From positions 1 through 64,000 of the forward strand of contig NZ_CANMIW010000003.1 of the NCBI RefSeq assembly GCF_947498005.1: DNA of 64,000 nt, in the 5' to 3' direction. The stretch comes from an uncultured Winogradskyella sp. (GTDB lineage Bacteria > Bacteroidota > Bacteroidia > Flavobacteriales > Flavobacteriaceae). The stretch's first letter is position 1. Each line of letters begins with the position of its first letter. This document shows, piece after piece, positions 17,646 through 25,819 of this stretch. The position numbers and the translations under genes were made by a program. A model generated the notes under the pieces. The model did not search any database. It had not been told where the DNA came from and was given only the letters and a program-made list of their open reading frames with translations.

Positions 17646-17733
17646 TCTGTGTGGCATGGGTTCGAATCCGTATTCTCCACTGAAAATTTATAAAAGGGGA
17701 ATTAGCTCAGTGGCCAGAGCAGCAGTGTGAAAT
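17646..17733 (+). pseudogene. tRNA-derived halves in permuted order (3' half, 14-base spacer, 5' half)
   Basis: A tRNA 3' half lies at 17646-17681: T-loop TTCGAAT at 17661-17667, acceptor strand ATTCTCC at 17672-17678, then A and CT. After an AT-rich spacer comes a 5' half at 17696-17733: acceptor GGGGAAT, TA, and a D arm GCTC/GAGC around AGTGGCCA. The two acceptor strands pair at all seven positions (one G-U). The T stem is damaged: relative to the usual alanine-tRNA-like T arm there is a base change and a one-base loss. Either this is the broken junction of two adjacent tRNA genes or a circularly permuted tRNA. Loss of function looks more likely. Confidence 0.6.
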
Positions 17734-17737
17734 TAGA

Positions 17738-17770
17738 AAACGCAATCATTAATTTGATTGCGTTTTTTTT
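17738..17770 (+). terminator. Strong terminator behind the tRNA-like pieces
   Basis: A perfect eleven-base stem (AAACGCAATCA with TGATTGCGTTT), a six-base loop TTAATT and a T run. It closes the dnaK transcript together with the tRNA-like pieces. Confidence 0.85.
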
Positions 17771-17899
17771 GTTTTTTACATGTTTGTTATTTCTATGAAA
17801 GCAAAAATCCAATTTATATTTTCTTAATTGTCTAGATTCCTGCTTTTGCAATAATAACAGCAAGATTAGTTTTGTATTTTCGCAACATTACTTAGAGAT

Positions 17900-19129
17900 A
17901 TGCAATTCACAAAACAGATTAATTCAAAATATAACCCAAAACGCCTTGCTGTAAAGTTAAATGCTAAAGGTGAACAATTTGTGGTAAAAGGCCATCCATG
18001 GGTGTTTTCAAACAGTATTGTTAAGATTAATGACGATGCTAGAACAGGTGATTTAGCTATAATTTTTAGCAAGAATAAAAACAAGGTAGTTGGTTTAGGT
18101 TTGTTTGATGGAAATTCTCCAATTAGAATAAAAATTATTCATAATGCCGAAAAGAAAGTCACAATAAATGCAGACTTTTTCCATAGTAAGATCGCGTCAG
18201 CATATTATAAACGTGAAGAATTATTAAGCACTAACACCAATAGTTATCGATTAATATTTGGAGAGAACGATGGTTTCCCAGGATTAATAGCAGATGTGTA
18301 CGATACTGTTTTAGTTGTAAAATTATACTCCGAAATTTGGTTGCCCTATTTAGAGCCAATTCTCAAAAGTTTGCAACAAATATCTATGGCAAAAACTATA
18401 GTTATGCGCTTAAGTAGAGGCTTACAAAATAGCGATCAGCACAATTTTGTAGATGGTGAAGTTATTTACGGAACCCTAAATAATGAGGTTGTTGAGTTTG
18501 TGGAGCATGATGTGAAATTTTCGGCAAATGTTATAAAAGGTCACAAGACAGGTTACTTTTTAGACCATAGAGCAAATAGAAAACGCGTCGGAGAGTTAAG
18601 CACAGGAAAATCTGTTTTAGATGTGTTTTCTTATGCTGGTGGTTTTTCAGTCCATGCGTTAGCAAATGGAGCAAAAGAAGTCACAAGTTTAGATATAAGT
18701 AAACAAGCCTTAGATATGGCACGCGCTAATGGCAAACTGAATGCGTATTCTGGTCAGCATAAAACGATTTCTGGTGACGCTTTTGAAGAAATGAAAGCAT
18801 TAATTAACAAAGGAAAAACTTATGATGTTGTAGTTATTGATCCTCCGAGTTTTGCTAAACAACAATCTGAAATTGATTTAGCTAAGAAAAAATATGCTCA
18901 GTTAGTAGAACTAGGTGAGAAGCTTACGGCAAAAAAAGGTATTTTAGTTTTGGCATCTTGTTCTTCTAGAGTTTTAGCACAATCGTTTTTTGATTTAAAT
19001 ACCAGAGTTTTAAGTGCGCAGTACAGACTTTTTGAAACAGAACTAAAAACAAGGCATGATAGTGATCATCCTGTCACTTTTCCGGAAGGCGCTTATTTAA
19101 AATGTGGATATTATAGATTTTTAGAATAA
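17900..19129 (+). CDS. RlmI-like 23S rRNA cytosine methyltransferase with PUA domain
   Basis: A class I SAM-dependent RNA methyltransferase of the RlmI/RlmK family, 409 residues. It has an N-terminal PUA domain (GHPWVFSNSI near residue 30) and an EEHD-like middle domain (RLIFGENDGFPGLIADVYD). The Rossmann domain has SAM motif I VLDVFSYAGGFSVHAL and the catalytic-loop motif VVIDPPSFAK. A Cys (VLASCSSRV) sits near the end, where 5-methylcytosine enzymes of this family carry one. The substrate base is not certain. It appears monocistronic. Confidence 0.9.
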   Translation: MQFTKQINSKYNPKRLAVKLNAKGEQFVVKGHPWVFSNSIVKINDDARTGDLAIIFSKNKNKVVGLGLFDGNSPIRIKIIHNAEKKVTINADFFHSKIASAYYKREELLSTNTNSYRLIFGENDGFPGLIADVYDTVLVVKLYSEIWLPYLEPILKSLQQISMAKTIVMRLSRGLQNSDQHNFVDGEVIYGTLNNEVVEFVEHDVKFSANVIKGHKTGYFLDHRANRKRVGELSTGKSVLDVFSYAGGFSVHALANGAKEVTSLDISKQALDMARANGKLNAYSGQHKTISGDAFEEMKALINKGKTYDVVVIDPPSFAKQQSEIDLAKKKYAQLVELGEKLTAKKGILVLASCSSRVLAQSFFDLNTRVLSAQYRLFETELKTRHDSDHPVTFPEGAYLKCGYYRFLE

Positions 19130-19189
19130 AAAATTTTCTACTTCATAAGCATAAAGCTTAAATTAGTGCATTAACTTAAAACTGATATC

Positions 19190-19717
19190 ATGAAAAAATT
19201 GAAATTTACCTTTATAATGTGTTTGTCAATTTTTATGATGTCATGTTCTTCAGATGACGATTCTAATAATACATTGAGTGAAGACTTTTTGTTAGGCACA
19301 TGGATAGGAGTAGATTTAGAATATTCTGGCACAACGGAATTTGAATATTTAGGTATTCCTATAACTACACAATTTGTTGGAGACGCTTATGATATAGATT
19401 ATTCTATTTCGTTTATGGACGACCCAAATGAATTTACTACAGATGGCACCTATAGTATTGAATTATCAACAACGGTTTTAGGTGAGACTCAAGTGGAGAA
19501 TATTGAGGGCTTAATGTTTTTAAGCGATGGAAATTGGTCATTATCAGGTAATGAATTAACTATTGTTAACCAAGGTGTAGCATCAGTAGGTACTTTAACT
19601 ATATTATCAAATGATCTGCTAGAACTTAATGTAGTAGAGATGCAAACGACTGTTCTCGATGGTATAGAATATGTGGTTACAGTAAATTCAGTTTCTACCT
19701 TTGAAAGGGAAGAATAA
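19190..19717 (+). CDS. Lipocalin-like lipoprotein
   Basis: A 175-residue predicted lipoprotein: signal MKKLKFTFIMCLSIFMMSC with a lipobox and then an acidic SSDDDSN spacer typical of Bacteroidota surface lipoproteins. The motif LLGTWIGVDLEY followed by alternating strands resembles the lipocalin-like (DUF4923/5004 type) fold. Function is unknown. It is followed by a gap of 141 bases with no clear terminator. Confidence 0.7.
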   Translation: MKKLKFTFIMCLSIFMMSCSSDDDSNNTLSEDFLLGTWIGVDLEYSGTTEFEYLGIPITTQFVGDAYDIDYSISFMDDPNEFTTDGTYSIELSTTVLGETQVENIEGLMFLSDGNWSLSGNELTIVNQGVASVGTLTILSNDLLELNVVEMQTTVLDGIEYVVTVNSVSTFEREE

Positions 19718-19858
19718 AACCTATTATTTATCAAGATTTTATGGATTGAATTATTTGAATAAGATTCATATTTCATTAAACTATTATGCGTGCATAATAA
19801 ATTTAATTATATTTGTTAGCCAAAAATTAATAATATAAAGACTTTTTACCCTTAGATT

Positions 19859-20806
19859 ATGCAAAGTAAACTCACAGAACTGCTAGGAATTACACATCCA
19901 ATAATACAAGCTCCAATGTTTTTGGTTTCTAATGTTGCTATGGTGACAGAAGCGATGAAAGCAGGAATTGCAGGTTGTATACCAGCATTAAATTATAGAA
20001 CTATTGATGAATTAAGAGCTGCTATAAAAGAATTAAAAGCAAATAAAGTAGAAGGAGGCGCTTTTGGCTTTAATTTAATTGTGAATAAGTCTAATGTTAA
20101 ATACAAAGGTCAATTAGAAGCTATTTGCGAAGAAGGCTGTGATTTCATCATTACCTCTTTAGGAAGTCCTGAAGAAACCATAATTCAAGCACACGCAGTT
20201 GGTATTAAAGTATTTTGTGATGTTACCGATTTAAGATTTGCAAAAAAGGTAGAACAATTAGGTGCAGATGCAGCTATTGCCGTTAATAACGAAGCTGGTG
20301 GACACAGAGGTAATTTGTCTCCTGAAGAATTAACAAGCCTATTAAATAAAGAGTTATCAATACCTGTAATTTCGGCAGGAGGTGTAGGCTGTAAAGCAGA
20401 CATTGATAAAATGATGAGTTATGGTGCAGAAGGAGTTTCTGTTGGTAGTCCGTTTATAGCTTCCGTTGAAGCAGGTGTTACTGATGAGTATAAACAAGCT
20501 TGTGTAGATTATGGCGAAAAGGATATTATAATGACAGAACGTATTTCTGGTACTCCTTGTACGGTGATAAATACACCTTATGTTCAAAAAATAGGTACTA
20601 AAGCAACATGGATAGAAAACCTATTAAATAAAAATAAGAGCCTTAAAAAATGGGTAAAAATGATTCGTTTTTCAATAGGCATGAAAGCTACAGAAAATGC
20701 GGCTAAAAAAGCAACCTATAAAACCGTTTGGGTTGCAGGACCAAGTATTGAGCATACAAAGGCTATTCTTCCGGTTAAGGCCATTGTAGATAAACTAATA
20801 TCTTAA
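19859..20806 (+). CDS. Nitronate monooxygenase / FabK-like flavoenzyme
   Basis: An FMN-binding TIM-barrel protein of 315 residues in the nitronate monooxygenase and enoyl-ACP reductase II family. The N terminus LLGITHPIIQAPMF, the flavin motif VNNEAGGHRG near residue 143 and the phosphate-binding region ISAGGVGCKADIDKMMSYGAEGVSVGSPF are clear. The substrate cannot be chosen from sequence alone; a FabK-like role in fatty acid synthesis and nitronate oxidation are both possible. The following gene starts after three bases, so they may be co-transcribed. Confidence 0.85.
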   Translation: MQSKLTELLGITHPIIQAPMFLVSNVAMVTEAMKAGIAGCIPALNYRTIDELRAAIKELKANKVEGGAFGFNLIVNKSNVKYKGQLEAICEEGCDFIITSLGSPEETIIQAHAVGIKVFCDVTDLRFAKKVEQLGADAAIAVNNEAGGHRGNLSPEELTSLLNKELSIPVISAGGVGCKADIDKMMSYGAEGVSVGSPFIASVEAGVTDEYKQACVDYGEKDIIMTERISGTPCTVINTPYVQKIGTKATWIENLLNKNKSLKKWVKMIRFSIGMKATENAAKKATYKTVWVAGPSIEHTKAILPVKAIVDKLIS

Positions 20807-20809
20807 GTA

Positions 20810-21433
20810 TTGAAAGTATTTGTTACTGTTTTAATCAGTGTTTTATGTTTATCCTGTACATTTAATACACTTCAAATAAAGACTGGAGATATTGTATTTA
20901 GAGGCAAAGTTAATAGTAATTTGTCTGAAGCTATAAACGACGTCACGCAAACCACTAAATCCACAAATTATACGCACATTGGCATTTGTAAGGTAATAGA
21001 AAATGAGGTTATTGTATATCATTCAGATTTAGGTAAAGGTGTTGTAAAAGAGTCCTTAGAGTTATTTAAAACATCTACTGATACTATAAACTATAACGTA
21101 GATTTATACAGAATAAACCCAATAGATATTAAGCAAATTGAAAAAGCGATCTCTACAGCAGATTCCTTACTCGGTCAGTCATACAATACCACATATATTT
21201 TAGAAGATGAAGGCTATTATTGCTCCGAATTTATTTATGAGCTATTCAAAACAGATTCTATATTTCAGTTAGAACCAATGACTTTTAAAAATTCTACAAC
21301 TAACGAATTTCACGATGGTTGGGTTGAGCACTATGAAAATTTAGGTATAGATATACCAGAGGGTAAGCTAGGTTGCAATCCTAATGGTATGGCTAATAGC
21401 GATAAAATATTTTTTATCAGAAAAATTCAGTAA
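20810..21433 (+). CDS. YiiX-type permuted NlpC/P60 cysteine hydrolase, exported
   Basis: A 207-residue protein of the YiiX/YebB (permuted papain-like) family. The signal VFVTVLISVLCLSC suggests a lipoprotein, which supports the TTG start at 20810, three bases after the upstream stop. Family motifs: KTGDIVFRG, the His in YTHIGICKV near residue 57, and the catalytic Cys in YYCSEFIYELF near residue 138. Such proteins are predicted amidases or proteases acting on lipid or peptidoglycan-linked substrates; the target here is unknown. Confidence 0.8.
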   Translation: MKVFVTVLISVLCLSCTFNTLQIKTGDIVFRGKVNSNLSEAINDVTQTTKSTNYTHIGICKVIENEVIVYHSDLGKGVVKESLELFKTSTDTINYNVDLYRINPIDIKQIEKAISTADSLLGQSYNTTYILEDEGYYCSEFIYELFKTDSIFQLEPMTFKNSTTNEFHDGWVEHYENLGIDIPEGKLGCNPNGMANSDKIFFIRKIQ

Positions 21434-21436
21434 ACG

Positions 21437-21811
21437 CTAATTAAGTACTAACTCTTCAAGTTTTTCTTCTTCAACATCTTTCTGTTTATTTTTCTTTTTT
21501 CTGGTAAATAAGTTGAAGGTGTAACTCGCAACAAAGCCACCTGCAGCTGTAGCTATAGCTTCTCCTGTGTCAAACTTTCCACTAATAATATAGCCGTCAT
21601 AAATTTCTTTAGATAAGCCTGCTAATGTAGAAAGTCCTAAACTATACCAAAATGCTTTTTTAGAATTTTTAGTTTTAGAATAGATCACTGCATAAGTAGA
21701 TGCGGCAATACCAGCACCAATAGTAAAATGCAATTGATCATCATTAGACATTGTTTGCGCATTGCTAGAATTAAAAATGAATAAGATAAAAATGGCTAAT
21801 AAAAATTTCAT
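21437..21811 (-). CDS. Small YfiM-like membrane or lipoprotein-type protein
   Basis: A 124-residue exported protein with a cleavable signal (ending SSNAQ). The motifs DQLHFTIGAGIAAS, GLSTLAGLSKEIYDGY and FDTGEAIATAAGGF resemble the YfiM/DUF2279 family as I recall it. It has two hydrophobic segments and a Lys-rich then Glu-rich tail. Function is unknown. It converges with the YiiX-like gene across three bases. Confidence 0.65.
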   Translation of the reverse strand: MKFLLAIFILFIFNSSNAQTMSNDDQLHFTIGAGIAASTYAVIYSKTKNSKKAFWYSLGLSTLAGLSKEIYDGYIISGKFDTGEAIATAAGGFVASYTFNLFTRKKKNKQKDVEEEKLEELVLN

Positions 21812-22022
21812 GATTGGGGTTTTGAGTCGTGAAATGTATTATTAATGCTAAGAAGTAAAAATTTTTTCCGATTGGATAAGGTTTTTTACGACGAACAACC
21901 AAATTTTTAATCAGAAATAATAAATACATTGATTTCTCCATGAATTTAAGAAATTAGGAATAGCTTCAATATCAATTATTTGGTTAATTTTAAAGCATGA
22001 TTTAAATATTTTTTTTAAAAAT

Positions 22023-22050
22023 TGTCCCTTTTTATGTTTTGGTAAACGTC
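22023..22050 (+). promoter_or_regulatory. Possible ECF42 sigma promoter (TGTCCC, 18 bp, CGTC)
   Basis: TGTCCC at 22023-22028 and CGTC at 22047-22050 lie 18 bases apart, about 33 bases before the DGPF-type gene that precedes the sigma factor. As I recall, ECF42 promoters have TGTCGA-like -35 and CGWC-like -10 elements, so this would be an autoregulatory promoter. Confidence 0.4.
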
Positions 22051-22083
22051 TTAAGGATATAAATAATTAAATTCTAAAAAATT

Positions 22084-22431
22084 ATGAAAGATTTTATGAT
22101 GATTTTCGTTGGCAAAGAATACGTAGATTTAGGCTTGTCGCCAGACGAACTGCAAGCGCGAATGGAAAAATGGTTTGCTTGGGGAGCAAAAATGGAAAAA
22201 GCAGGAATATTGAAAGGTGGCGAAGCCTTAACACCTCAAATTAGACGTGTAACGGGTAAAAATAGAACAGTAACAGATTTAACCTCTACAGAAGTAAAAG
22301 AAATTGTTGGCGGTTTTTATTTGATTAAAGCAAAAGACTTTGATGCTGTACAAGAAATTGCACAAGATTTCCCAGACTACGATTTAGGAAATACTGTAGA
22401 AATACGTGAAATTATGGTATTTGACCAATAA
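22084..22431 (+). CDS. YCII/DGPF-domain protein, partner of ECF42 sigma factor
   Basis: A 115-residue cytosolic protein of the YCII-related (DGPF) family. It is a single ferredoxin-like domain with MKDFMMIFVGKEY at the start and VKEIVGGFYLIKAKDFDAVQEIA in the second half. Its last base overlaps the first base of the sigma factor gene (TAATG), so translation is coupled. In other bacteria DGPF genes are the standard partners and targets of ECF42 sigma factors. The biochemical role of the DGPF protein is unknown. Confidence 0.85.
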   Translation: MKDFMMIFVGKEYVDLGLSPDELQARMEKWFAWGAKMEKAGILKGGEALTPQIRRVTGKNRTVTDLTSTEVKEIVGGFYLIKAKDFDAVQEIAQDFPDYDLGNTVEIREIMVFDQ

Positions 22432-23672
22432 TGGAAACTAAAGATATAGACCATCTGTTTCGCCATCACAGTGGAAAGATGGTCTCTGTTTTAACACGAA
22501 TTTTTGGATTGCAACATCTAGATATCATTGAGGATGCAGTACAAGACACTTTTATAAAAGCCAGTTTAACGTGGCGAAAGCAACAACCAGATTATCCTGA
22601 AGCTTGGTTAACTAAAGCGGCTAAAAATAGAGTTTTAGATATCTTTAGAACTTTAAAATCTCAAAAAAATAATCTCCCAAACATTTCGCAAGGAACAGAT
22701 GCAATTGCCATTAATGAGTTGTTTTTAGATTCTGAAATAGAAGATGCACAACTTAGAATGATTTTTACTGCGTGTCATCCCAAATTAGATCCACGTGATA
22801 GAATTTCATTTGCCTTAAAAACAGTTTCGGGTTTTAGTATTAAGGAGATTGCTTCGGCATTATTAACGAAAGAAGAAACAATCAAAAAGCGTTTAGTACG
22901 CGCTCGAAAAGTCATAAAAAAGGCCAAATTAAAATTTAATATACCACAAGGAAAAGACTTATCGGAACGTTTAGAAAGTGTTTTAGAAGTCTTATATCTA
23001 ATATTTAATGAGGGATTTCATTCTAATAATAAAACGCAATTAATTAGAACAGATTTATGCACAGAAGCTATGCGCTTATGTCAACTACTGCTAAAACGAA
23101 AGCAAACCCAATTGCCAGAATGCTATGCTTTATTTGCCTTAATGTGTTTTCATTCTGCAAGATTAGAAACTAAAATGAGTTTGGATAATGCAGTTTTAGA
23201 TTTAAAACAACAAGATAGAAGCTTATGGCATTTTCCGTTAATTCAACTTGGTAATTCCATGATGTATAAGGCCGTTGAAACGGATGAGTTTTCTTGTTAT
23301 CATTACGAGGCAGCAATCGCAGCAGAACATTTAAAAGCTAAAACTTTTGAGGCCACAGATTGGAGTAAAATTTTAAAATGGTACAACGCTTTATATCTTT
23401 TGCAACCTATGCCATCACATTTGCTTACTATGGCTGTTATTTGCATGCAGACTGAAGATTATAAAATGGCTAATACCTACTTCAATCAAATACAAGCTTC
23501 AGATTTGGAGCAACGTGCCTATTTATTTTATGCGGCGAAAGCAGATTATTATGCTCAAAATGATAATTTTTCTGAAGCAATTCTGCAAATTGATTTAGCG
23601 TTAAAATTGGTTAACAATAATTTGGAAAAGGCCTATTTAGAAAAGAAAAAAGAGTTGTGGTTACAAAATTAA
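22431..23672 (+). CDS. ECF42-type RNA polymerase sigma factor with C-terminal TPR-like domain
   Basis: A 413-residue extracytoplasmic-function sigma factor. Sigma region 2 (DIIEDAVQDTFIKASLTW ... PEAWLTKAAKNRVLDIFR) and region 4 (LRMIFTACHPKLDPRDRISFALKTV) fill the first 190 residues. A large helical extension (DUF6596 and TPR-like, ECYALFALMCFHSARLE ... YLFYAAKADYYAQND) follows. This extension, together with the upstream DGPF gene, is the hallmark of ECF42. These have no anti-sigma factor; the C-terminal domain controls activity. Regulon probably includes its own operon. Confidence 0.88.
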   Translation: METKDIDHLFRHHSGKMVSVLTRIFGLQHLDIIEDAVQDTFIKASLTWRKQQPDYPEAWLTKAAKNRVLDIFRTLKSQKNNLPNISQGTDAIAINELFLDSEIEDAQLRMIFTACHPKLDPRDRISFALKTVSGFSIKEIASALLTKEETIKKRLVRARKVIKKAKLKFNIPQGKDLSERLESVLEVLYLIFNEGFHSNNKTQLIRTDLCTEAMRLCQLLLKRKQTQLPECYALFALMCFHSARLETKMSLDNAVLDLKQQDRSLWHFPLIQLGNSMMYKAVETDEFSCYHYEAAIAAEHLKAKTFEATDWSKILKWYNALYLLQPMPSHLLTMAVICMQTEDYKMANTYFNQIQASDLEQRAYLFYAAKADYYAQNDNFSEAILQIDLALKLVNNNLEKAYLEKKKELWLQN

Positions 23673-23767
23673 AGGGAAGGTAAAGTATATTAAATATTAC
23701 AGCTTATGAATATTTAAAATTAAACTTCAAGGAATTCGCTAATTTTATACTTTAAACAAAAACCAAT

Positions 23768-24133
23768 ATGAAACTAAAACCAAAATCCATAAGACCATTT
23801 ATAGGCTCTAAACATTTTAATGTCTCAAGACAATTTTATAGAGATTTAGGTTTTGAAGAGTTTGTAATTTCTCATAATATGTCTGTTTTCACTAAAGAAA
23901 AATTTGCCTTCTATTTGCAAGATGCATATGTAAAAGATTGGATTGATAATACCATGATTTTTCTTGAAGTAGATAATGTAAAAGAACATTTAGAAAATTT
24001 GAAGCAATTAGGATTAGTCAATAAATATGAAAATGTTAGGTGTTCTGAGGTTGTAAATAATGATTGGGGAAATGAGTTTTTTCTTCATGATCCATCTGGA
24101 ATTCTTTGGCACTTTGGAGAGTTTAATTCCTAA
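23768..24133 (+). CDS. VOC/glyoxalase-fold protein
   Basis: A 121-residue vicinal-oxygen-chelate family protein with two beta-alpha-beta-beta-beta units: IGSKHFNVSRQFYRDLGF at the start, FLEVDNVKEHLENL in the middle and HDPSGILWHFGEF at the end. Such proteins act as glyoxalases, dioxygenases or antibiotic-binding proteins; the substrate is not readable here. It lies 95 bases behind the ECF42 sigma gene and may belong to the same regulon, which is inference. Confidence 0.75.
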   Translation: MKLKPKSIRPFIGSKHFNVSRQFYRDLGFEEFVISHNMSVFTKEKFAFYLQDAYVKDWIDNTMIFLEVDNVKEHLENLKQLGLVNKYENVRCSEVVNNDWGNEFFLHDPSGILWHFGEFNS

Positions 24134-24268
24134 ATAATTAGGTTTTTCAATCTTATAATAATAACTTATATCTATCATAAATCCTTGGCATTAAATTTGT
24201 TTGTAACAAAACAGTAAGTTCTGCGACGTATAAAGTAGAACACAAGTTTAATTAAAGAAAAAAAAGTT

Positions 24269-24589
24269 ATGATTAATAAAGGAGTAGTAGTTTTAGGTGT
24301 ATTGTTAGGAGCAGCAGCAGGCGTTTTATTAGCGCCAGAAAAAGGAAGTGTTACACGAGATAAACTAAAAAAAGAAGGTAAGGATATTAAAAATCAATTA
24401 TCTAGCGACTTAACTGAAGTAAAAGAAGATCTTTCTGAAGCTGTAGCGTCTGGTAAAGAAAAATTTAAACAAGATATGGAAGATTTTGCTTCTAAATCGA
24501 GTTACAAAACCGAACAAGCGATTACGTTTATAGAAAAGCAATTGGCTATTTTAAAGGAAAAGAATAAAACCTTACAAAAAACGAGTTAA
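24269..24589 (+). CDS. YtxH-domain protein
   Basis: A 106-residue protein with an N-terminal Gly/Ala membrane helix (VVVLGVLLGAAAGVLLAPEKG, residues 5-25), the diagnostic YtxH motif, then a long charged amphipathic helix rich in Lys, Asp and Glu. Members are small general-stress-type envelope proteins of unknown mechanism. It is transcribed alone; a large-loop hairpin follows. Confidence 0.8.
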   Translation: MINKGVVVLGVLLGAAAGVLLAPEKGSVTRDKLKKEGKDIKNQLSSDLTEVKEDLSEAVASGKEKFKQDMEDFASKSSYKTEQAITFIEKQLAILKEKNKTLQKTS

Positions 24590-24610
24590 TCCTTTTGTAA
24601 TATACAAAAA

Positions 24611-24680
24611 CGTCATTTAGTATAAATTTTACTTCCAATAGCTTTTGAAATAGAATTTTGCAAAATGACGTCTTTTATTT
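24611..24680. terminator. Large-loop bidirectional terminator between convergent genes
   Basis: ACGTCATTT (24611-24619) and AAATGACGT (24663-24671) pair perfectly over nine bases around a 43-base loop. A T-rich tail follows on each strand. It separates the YtxH gene from the leftward hydrolase gene. Confidence 0.55.
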
Positions 24681-24703
24681 AGTACTCGTTTTTATAAAAT
24701 AAA

Positions 24704-25342
24704 TTAAACTAATGTATTAATTATTTCAACATTGACCACATGTTTTCCTTCAAAAGGGATAACTTTTAATCGTTTACCAAATAAAGATTGAGCGCGTTCA
24801 GATTCTAACTGAATTCTGTTGTCATCTAAATATTCATCTTCAGTACCATAAATGAGTTTTACTTCGGTGCTGTCATTTAAATACTTAAAATCTTCATTGG
24901 TTAACTCTATTGGTATTCCACCAGAATGTATAACTAGCTGATGGCATTGCAATTCTTTTTTTGATAAATAGCGTAACGCAACACTCACACCTTGTGAATA
25001 ACCCAAAACAATTAAATTTACATTGTTAGGTATGTTTTCAGATTCCAAAACCGAATCAAAATAATTAATAATAGTTTCCATACCACTTTTAGTTTCATCC
25101 CTCGTCAACCAATTAGCACCAACATGCATCTTAGGTTGAATATAAAACTTACTTGGAGCCTGAGGTGCAATTATATAATTTTCTTCTGCATTTAGGCCTT
25201 TAAAATATTTAAGAAAATAGCGACTTAGATAACCCATACCATGGCAAACAAACCATACGTTTTTTGTCTCTCTAGTAAGCGAATTTAAAGTGGAATAGGA
25301 GTTGGTGGTTTTATATGAAACTTCTTTCTCTATTGATCTCAT
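24704..25342 (-). CDS. Alpha/beta hydrolase (carboxylesterase-like)
   Basis: A 212-residue cytosolic alpha/beta hydrolase of the phospholipase/carboxylesterase family. The oxyanion region is WFVCHGMGYLSRYFL, the nucleophile elbow GYSQGVSVALR near residue 116, and an acid (YGTEDEYLDDNR) and a His (FEGKHVVN) complete a triad. It is divergent from the menaquinone thioesterase gene with only 47 bases between starts. It could be a general esterase, or possibly fill the missing MenH role; the latter is speculative. Confidence 0.75.
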   Translation of the reverse strand: MRSIEKEVSYKTTNSYSTLNSLTRETKNVWFVCHGMGYLSRYFLKYFKGLNAEENYIIAPQAPSKFYIQPKMHVGANWLTRDETKSGMETIINYFDSVLESENIPNNVNLIVLGYSQGVSVALRYLSKKELQCHQLVIHSGGIPIELTNEDFKYLNDSTEVKLIYGTEDEYLDDNRIQLESERAQSLFGKRLKVIPFEGKHVVNVEIINTLV

Positions 25343-25360
25343 TTTTGACTTAGTATTCTT

Positions 25361-25368
25361 TATCTTTG
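25361..25368 (+). promoter_or_regulatory. -7 element TATCTTTG before the menaquinone thioesterase gene
   Basis: A perfect match to TAnnTTTG, 21 bases before the ATG at 25390. No TTG lies at the ideal distance; the nearest are 13 and 25 bases upstream. Confidence 0.45.
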
Positions 25369-25389
25369 AGGATAAATTTACTCATTTAT

Positions 25390-25812
25390 ATGCAATTATC
25401 TAAAGAAGAAATTATAGCTAAGGCCAATGCGATTAGTAAAAATACATTAATGGAAACCTTAAGTATTGAAATTGTAGATTTTAGTGATGATTATCTAATT
25501 GCCAGAATGCCTGTAACTCCAAAAGTGCATCAGCCAGATGGTATTTTACATGGAGGTGCTGTGGCAGCTTTAGCCGAAAGTGTTGGCGGTTATGCAACTT
25601 ATATTTTTTTAAATAATGAAGAGTTTTTTATACGTGGATTAGAAATTACAGCCAATCATGTAAAGAGTGTAAGCGAAGGTTATGTCTATGCCAAAGCAAC
25701 TTTTATGCATAAAGGAAGAACAACACAATTATTAGATATTAGAGTAACAGATGAAGCCGATAATTTAATTTCAATTTGTCGCTTGTCTACCATTTCACTT
25801 CCAAAAAAATAA
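25390..25812 (+). CDS. menI: Hotdog thioesterase, probable DHNA-CoA thioesterase (MenI)
   Basis: A PaaI/YbgC-type hotdog thioesterase of 140 residues. The core motif HQPDGILHGGAVAALAESVG carries the catalytic Glu region, and HKGRTTQLLDIRVTD is typical of the 4-hydroxybenzoyl-CoA/DHNA-CoA group. The longer frame from TTG 25366 runs through the predicted -7 element, so the ATG at 25390 is preferred. It is followed after seven bases by menF and then menD. This supports the hydrolysis of 1,4-dihydroxy-2-naphthoyl-CoA in menaquinone synthesis. Confidence 0.85.
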   Translation: MQLSKEEIIAKANAISKNTLMETLSIEIVDFSDDYLIARMPVTPKVHQPDGILHGGAVAALAESVGGYATYIFLNNEEFFIRGLEITANHVKSVSEGYVYAKATFMHKGRTTQLLDIRVTDEADNLISICRLSTISLPKK

Positions 25813-25819
25813 GAAACCA

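Noticed and set aside
17696-17733. Intact tRNA gene with a normal order
   Set aside because: Downstream of the D arm and possible anticodon loop the sequence runs into a terminator; no T arm or 3' acceptor follows in order.
20185-20587. Minus-strand frames inside the FabK/nitronate monooxygenase-like gene
   Set aside because: They overlap a clear enzyme gene on the plus strand and have no recognisable features.
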